This document shows positions 57,960-64,000 of a DNA stretch of 64,000 nucleotides, piece after piece. Each line of letters starts with the position of its first letter. Within the stretch, counting starts at the first letter, position 1. The stretch comes from Blastomyces gilchristii SLH14081 (taxonomy: Eukaryota; Ascomycota; Eurotiomycetes; Onygenales; Ajellomycetaceae): contig NW_003101677.1 in the NCBI RefSeq assembly GCF_000003855.2, forward strand, positions 1,595,506 to 1,659,505, given 5' to 3'. The notes under the pieces are model-generated. The model was not told the origin of the DNA and ran no database searches. It was given only the letters and a program-made list of their open reading frames with translations. The translations under genes and the position numbers were made by a program.

Positions 57960-59700
57960 CTTTAAGAATAAAAAACTATAACAACTTATAGACATAGTCT
58001 CTGTTATTAACTTCAAGTGAGTCAAGACTATATTTACTCTGAAAGAAGACTTATTCAAAATCATTACTCTGACAAGAGTAAGAGAATAATTTAAAAGCTT
58101 AATAGTGTCTTATAGATCTATCAGTTAATTTACTGACTGAGTTGTTAAATTTTATAGAGGTTCAAATCAAGCTGATGACAAGTTTATATTATTTAACTTG
58201 AATAATAACAATCAGTAAAAGACTCTTCAGATGCAGTAGCTAGATTTTCTGTTTTTCAATTATGATAATATACAATCAGATTTCAGATCAGTGAACAAGG
58301 TTTCAGATAATCTTAACACTCAATCAGACAAGTCTCAGTAATTTATAATAGCTTTAATATATTCAATTATTAACAACTGAGTTCAAAAGACCTTCTTTCA
58401 TCTTAATTTCAATATCACTTATCAAGTGTCTGACATCAATATCAATTCTTATATACTATTTACACATCTTATCAATTCCCTGAATGATCAGGCTTGAATG
58501 CAAGAATATTAGAATATGAATCACAGTATAAATAATTCTGAGCATCATCAGGTTAAGAAACATGAAAATTATATCATTAGAAACACTACACAAGAATCAC
58601 TGTGTAAATCTCACAATGTTCAGTCTCTCTCTAGTGAGTTATTCTCTTCATTCAGTTCTTCATCAGATAAAGAAAGACATTATTATGATAAATATCTCAC
58701 ATACTATCAGTATCACAAGAGTTATCACTCTCACTGATAAATCTCAGCTAGAGATAATCAGTAACATGAAGAATACTATTCTATTAGACTCAAATCAGAA
58801 GATATTATAATATTTAACTATGAGAAAACTGAAGTCTGCATATTTATTCTTCACTTTTAACAAATTGCAAACATATATAGTGAACAAGCAGTGCATATGA
58901 TTCTTTCTCAATGTCTTTGTAAGAAAGCCCTTGAATGACTTATAGATTTAGAACTGAATACAGTTCAGAAAATGAATGACAGCATGTATCTTTGAGAAAC
59001 TGAACTGCTTAAGCAATTTGAAAGATTATAATAATAAGTAATGTAAGAAGTACTACATCTGTGCTATCATTTCATCACCAGGCACATGCTTTCAATTTCA
59101 TTCTATTTAACCCGCAAAATTACTCTTCTGCATGAAGCTGAAATTAATAATTAAATTCAGTTAGTTCAGTATCTTTATAATGACCTTAAAGCACAGCTGC
59201 AAGTAATCTGTCTTATAGATGAATTTACAGACAATTTTCCCTCACTCAATGAATTTTGTTAAAAAGTTAAGAATTAAGAAGCTATGAGTTTCAAACTGTG
59301 ATCTCTGCAACAATAGGCTCTCTAATCATCTTTCAGATTCTATGAAAATAAGAAAGTCAATCTCAAATATAATACTAAGTTCAGAACATCTAATACTTCA
59401 GATTCTTCTCAGATCTCTGATAGAGCTAAGTTAACTAAGGCTTATAATCAGTTATAACAGTCAGCAGCTAGATTCAACAATCAGAACAGTCACTATCAGA
59501 ATCTCAACTATAGAAATTGACAAGACATCTAATCTAAACCTCATAACAATCAAACCTATTATACTGTCTTAGAAAATAATAAGTTGATGCAGGAAAATGA
59601 GAAATCTATATTGAACTCTGATATCTCTGATGAAAGCCTGTCTGCTGACAAAGTAACATCAGAATTAAAAAACAATTAATTGATCTTGAACATCATTTTT
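57960..59700 (+). pseudogene. gag region of gypsy D
   Basis: A degraded plus-strand frame follows the C2 insertion, with an FKWVKTIFTLKEDLFKI-like segment (about 58010-58060) and later Gln/Asn/Ser-rich sequence (59380-59680). Two overlapping short open frames at 58516-58810 are pieces of it. No zinc knuckle was found. The call rests on the position ahead of the protease and RT. 57628-57960 contains no recognisable gene. Confidence 0.5.
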
Positions 59701-59846
59701 CCTTTGTTAATACACTCAATATTCTTTCAAATTCAGATATTAATTCATTTAACATATATTGTATATCTGAGTTTTCTCATTCTTCTACTCACTCTCTTAC
59801 TGCTATTATGTTAGATGAACATGAGTTATGTTTTTCATCAATTTAA

Positions 59847-60240
59847 GATACAGACTCTGACTTATTCTTAATTAATAAACAGCTGCTTATCACATGATTC
59901 TCAGCTTCATCACTTAATTCTAATTCTAATGATATTAAAATTTTCATTCACAGAGTATCAGATAAATCAGTCTTATTAATTAAGTATATCATCATCTTCA
60001 TTCAATATAATCAATCACATCAGAATTCTTCTGTGACTTCACACTTATCAATCTACATCATTTTCCATGTAGTTAATACTCTTTCATCTCTGATGATAAT
60101 CAGCATTGATATTATAAGAGAAATGAATATGAAAATCTACCTCAGCTATTCAGATTATATTCAATTTAATATAGACAGTGCACTCATTATTATATTAATT
60201 ATGAGATCTTCTCCTTCTCATCTCTCTGTACCTCGCTTGT
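59847..60240 (+). pseudogene. Retropepsin-like protease of gypsy D
   Basis: The frame starts DTDSDLFLIN at 59847, a decayed DTGSG-type active site, and continues through a hydrophobic beta-rich region. An IISIDIIREMNMKIYLSYSD segment at about 60090-60150 recalls the 'ILGxDxL' strand of gypsy proteases. The open stretch ends at VPRL (60237). A Ser/Thr-rich linker leads to RT. Confidence 0.65.
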
Positions 60241-60599
60241 GAAAAATTTCAGTACAAACTACTCATATCATAATAATACTGCCAGGTTATGAAGTTCTAC
60301 TTGCAGTTCATCATCATGCTGTTTCAGCCTCTTCATCACATCAGCTATATTTAGAACTCATACACATTCATTAACCAGGCACTTGCATCATCTCAGTCAG
60401 AAGCATTATCACAAATCTTATAATTAACTCTGTCTCAGTTGCAAATCTCAGAATACTGCCTGTCAAGCTCTCTGCTCAATCTATAATCAGTCACATTCAT
60501 TTCTTATCTCACTTCACATCTGTTACCATCTATACAACCGCCTCAATCACTAATTCAACTTCTTCAAAATCTCTCTCAAAAATTAACAATTCATCTATT

Positions 60600-62235
60600 A
60601 AAATAACAACATCAGATAGTGACTCAGATGACTTATCAACCTTGCTCTTTCAGCTCAATCACACTTCAGACAGTGATGATTTTTGTCCAGATATTTCTGC
60701 TGAATTTAGACCTAAATACTGTCAAAAGATCTTTCAGCTGCTCTCTCAACTTAAGAAGCTTTTTTCCCTCACACTTGGTCAAGTCAAGGACTTTCAAATG
60801 CTCATTTCTTTCATTGATGAAACTGACATAAAAGGTCTCAAATGAAGCTCATTTAATATCACTGGTCACAATCACATAGTTATAAACAACATTCTAGACA
60901 AGTTCTGTTATAAAAGAAGAACAGAAAAAGTTTCTCTATATCACTCATCTCTCACAGCTTCACTGGCATTTATTATGTGATGCAATGACAAACTGTGAGT
61001 GATAATTGACCTCTGACAGATCAATATCAAGCTTTGACTCAATGTCTACTTCTTGCTCTGTCAGAATATAATTTTATTCTCACTCAGACATGCAGTGATG
61101 TTTTCTACTCTTGACATTATTAAAGGTTTCTTTCAAGTTCTCATTAAATGACAGGACCACTGAAAAACCACATTTATTATCTCACATAGAGGCCTTGAAC
61201 AGCTAAAAGTATCTAGTATAAGCCTCACTTTGAGTTCTGAATTTTTTTAATATATGATGAAGATAATACTTTAATCATTTCTATAGTCTTCACTTCTTGT
61301 CTATATCAATAATATAGTGATTTTCTTCATCTCTTCTCAATAACATCTGAAGAATCTACAAGCTGCTCTAACTTGTCTCAAAAACTCTAGTCTAACTCTA
61401 TCTATTTTCAAATGTCATTTTATCTATCTCAGTGTCTTCTTGCTAGAATATAAAGTATTCTGCCTAGAGCTTTCTACTCATGATGTCAAGGTTAAAGCAA
61501 TCTGACAGTTAGTATTCCCTATCACATTACAAGAACTAGAGACTTTCCTAGGTTTGTTTGACTATTATCATGAATTCATTGTCTACTATGCTTAAAAAGT
61601 TGAATCACTACAAGTTTGAAAGATACAAGGCTTTCAGCACTTCTCTATTAAGAGTCATTCTCATAAAAAATGAGTAAAAAAGAAAAAACTATCTACAGAA
61701 AAACTTCACACATACTGATAGAAGATTAAGAATGAATTATACAGCACTCTAGTTCTCAAATTCTCAGATTTTCATCAAGAATTTATTGCTTATATTGACA
61801 GCAGTAAATCTGACATGAGAGCTGCTATTTATCAGCGGGATAAAGATAGCAAAGAATGACCTGTTTTATTCCTCTCATATACTCTCAAAGAAAGTGAGAA
61901 AAATTACAGATTCACAGAATTGAAAACTGCAGCTTTGATTTGACTTCTCTGAAAAACATCTCAGTACTTTGATGAAAAATTCACAATAGTTACAGATCAC
62001 ATTATATTGCAGACTACTCTTCAAACAATCTCAGTGAATAAGTGTTTAAATAACTGCTTGAACTGATGATCACTCTTTCTCTCAATCTTTGTATCATGAA
62101 TGACAATAATACATCAGTAAGGAAAAAAGCATGTCAATGCTGACATCTTATCTCAACTCTTTATTAAGAAAACTGAGAAAATTAATCAGCTATCAAAGCA
62201 AGAACTGATTTCTAAGCAGCTGTCAGAAAGACCTG
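60600..62235 (+). pseudogene. RT and RNase H of gypsy D
   Basis: The RT shows KL-VIIDL-QINIK (about 60988-61030), STLDIIKGFFQV (61110-61142), TFIISHRGLEQLKV and the catalytic box YINN at 61302-61313 (YIDD decayed). RNase H follows with FIAYIDSSKSDM (61785-61815), FTELKTAALIW and IVTDH (61985-62000), ending in NADILSQL. The sequence then runs into SINE-4. The RT differs clearly from those of A, B and C. Confidence 0.85.
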
Positions 62236-62260
62236 CTGACACATCTTATTATCTCACTAT

Positions 62261-62631
62261 TATTATTATTATTATTATTCTTTCATTATACTTATATGCA
62301 AGCGGAGCTTATGATAAGTTCTTGCATGATGTTAAATACAGGTTAAGTGTTGATTATACAGGAGGAAATACAGGTGTTAAGACCATGTCAAGATAACAAG
62401 AACATAGAAAAATACAAAGAAGTGATAATTAGATACATGTGATAATAACTTCCCAGCTCAGAAACATAGAGCGATTCATTGAAGCAATTTGTACATCTCT
62501 GTATTTATTAGAAACCTGAGATGCTTGAGTTCCAGATTAATGTATCCCCTGCAGGTTTCAAACCCACGCGCCTTGGTTTCCCACGCCAAGGTGCTACCGG
62601 ATGGCCGCATTAACCATTCGGCCACCGGGGC
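62261..62631 (-). mobile_element. SINE-4, tRNA-derived
   Basis: This 371-bp minus-strand copy has a perfect 14-bp duplication TATTATCTCACTAT (62247-62260 and 62632-62645). The 5' tRNA part is well kept (CCACGCGCC, GCCAAGGTGC). The body shows a few transitions. It lies just after gypsy D RNase H. Confidence 0.95.
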
Positions 62632-62809
62632 TATTATCTCACTATCACAGGGTCAGAATCAGGCATAATCTTTCAAGTATACTCAGTTAATCTCATTCAA
62701 ATTCATTCAGACCTCAAGTATAAAATACAGTATGAGATTAAAAGAGATACATATTTTTGAACAGTATATTATAAAATCATGCAGTAAATTGAGAATTAAA
62801 CACAGAACT

Positions 62810-63006
62810 TGTAAGAAATCCCGCTTCTTGCGGATTCTTTACCTCTATTCCTATCTCTCATGTAATCAATAGAGCTAGTGGCCCTTGGCTACACACAACT
62901 ATATAGACTGGAGTTCGTGAATACTATTCATAACTCAGCTTGAATGCTATTATACATTTAATCTCTACATTTATCTTTCTACTGTGAATACTTCTAGTAG
63001 TTAACA
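62810..63006 (+). repeat. Candidate 5' LTR of gypsy E
   Basis: A 197-bp segment from TGTAAGAAATCCCGC to TAGTTAACA. Its outer half keeps cccgcttcttgcgg and tggcccttggc; its inner half is AT-rich. The gradient matches confirmed 5' LTRs here. Confidence 0.55.
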
Positions 63007-63098
63007 GTATATATCACATCAAGCTGTAAATATCTGAATAACTGTCTGTGAGTACTTATTCTTATATTTCAAGCTCAGTCAGTCAGCAATCATCTGTT

Positions 63099-64000
63099 AT
63101 GACTGAAAGAACTAGAAACTTATATACTTTAATCTCTGTGAACTCTACTACAGACACTCAGAAGCAGTCATCTGAATTATAAATAGCTCTTATAAAAGAA
63201 GTCTTAGAGAACTTATCAATTACTTATAAAACATCATTCTCTATATCTATAACAGAGAAATTCTCTGAATTCATGAATAAATCAATCTCAGTGAAGAATA
63301 TTCTTGAGCATCTTTTACAGAATCAAGCTATTTTTCTATAAGAAATGCTTACTATCTGTAAACACTCTTGAACTAAGTCTCTAGACATAATCTTCAGAGA
63401 TATCTACAAACTGAAAAGAAACTTTCTTAAGTTATAATCACTTAAGATTACTTATCAAATCATAATCTATAAAAGCTTTTATAAGTTTGTATTTGAAATT
63501 AACTTATAAGCTCAGCTATATAATATGAAAGATGAAGAAGCTATTATCTACATAATAACAGATCTCTATTACACTGAAGTTAAGAACTGGCTGAATTATC
63601 TAGAGAATGATTATAAGAGATCTCACTGATCTGTTCTTAAGATCTATCTAGAGAATAAGTTAAGAGACTTTATAAGCTGAATAGAGAACATCTGAGCTGT
63701 AATTATCAATATTAGAAAAAGAGATAAGAAATCTGATAAAGACTACTTACAATACTTTATAAAATTATAATATGAATTGAAATCTGTGAAAACAGGACTC
63801 TGAAACAAGATCTGAATAATGATATTTATAAAGAGACTGAATAAAGATATACAGAATAAGCTTATTAAATAAGACTCTAAGCTCTTAACTTTGAAGAAAC
63901 TAATAACTCTTATTCACTACTTATAAATCACTGTGAGAGTTACAGATCTGTAGAGAGTGAATTATCAACTGATTCTATAAGAGTCAGAATAATAGAGAAT
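63099..64000 (+). pseudogene. gag of gypsy E (partial)
   Basis: ATG at 63099 opens MTERTRNLYTLI. With a few stops read through, a long frame follows that contains KSISVKNILEHLLQNQ (about 63270-63315), DKDYLQYFI (63739-63765) and repeated Leu/Lys-rich helices. The layout resembles gypsy capsid proteins, where a Trp- and Leu-rich helical domain follows a Ser/Thr-rich N-terminus. It leaves the window before any zinc knuckle. Confidence 0.6.

Larger units (their letters stand above)
48593..62809 (+). mobile_element. Gypsy D remains (carrying C2 and SINE-4, cut by gypsy E)
   Basis: The gag, protease, RT and RNase H of a gypsy element distinct from A-C lie at about 57960-62235. C2 (49013-57623, duplication GTTA) is inserted upstream of gag. 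The left limit is tentative: TGTTATATATAT at 48593, followed by a CpG-bearing segment, would suit an LTR start. Integrase is not seen; gypsy E begins at 62810 and D probably resumes beyond the window. Confidence 0.6.
62810..64000 (+). mobile_element. Gypsy E, 5' end (runs off window)
   Basis: An LTR-like start is followed by a leader and a gag-like frame. The upstream neighbour is gypsy D/SINE-4 sequence, so E appears to be inserted in D. No second LTR is visible, so the boundary and duplication cannot be confirmed. Confidence 0.6.

Overview
The window looks like a transposon graveyard from a filamentous ascomycete (Pezizomycotina-like; inferred). The reasons are chromodomain Ty3/gypsy elements, short introns with GTAAGT/CTAAC/TTAG-type signals, a DUF3723-type fungal gene, and pervasive RIP-like C-to-T decay. 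Except for one GC-richer island (about 27.9-30.8 kb) and the outer edges of several elements, the DNA is AT-rich, nearly free of CpG and GG/CC, and broken by stops. No intact host gene is visible. The most intact frame is the end of a LINE ORF.

Layout. 1-7663: two copies of gypsy family A. Copy A1 (minus) sits inside the leader of copy A2 (plus). A2 is split by a 5'-truncated LINE (4131-5661). 7664-16018: a minus-strand Ty1/copia element, interrupted by A2 on its left, by SINE-1 (7891-8265) and by gypsy A3 (10372-14302). It ends in a 669-bp LTR that is itself an inverted repeat and is preceded by a half-tRNA primer site. 16019-18889: unassigned decayed DNA with SINE-2. 18890-30209: a DUF3723-type gene split by complete gypsy B (19678-27509). 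31942-46073: gypsy C1, containing a 5.9-kb hAT transposon (35279-41154). 46074-48592: unassigned. 48593-62809: remains of gypsy D, containing gypsy C2 (49013-57623, itself carrying SINE-3) and SINE-4. 62810-64000: start of gypsy E.

Nesting is supported by target-site duplications: gacag for B, ttct and gtta for C1 and C2, 8 bp for the hAT, 12-14 bp for the LINE and SINEs, and an imperfect 5 bp for A3. The LINE and SINEs share the same 3' end and (AAT)n tail, so they look like an autonomous/non-autonomous pair. In families A, B and C the outward half of each LTR keeps its CpGs while the inward half of the same LTR has lost them, so the mutating process fades toward element edges. Families B and C also appear to carry a Cys-rich, Ser/Thr-rich open frame antisense to pol; in C it has a short intron conserved in both copies.

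Limits: domain calls come from reading degenerate frames by eye with Trp/Arg/Gln assumed at many stops, and domain boundaries are approximate. Family names are recognised from memory, not from a search.
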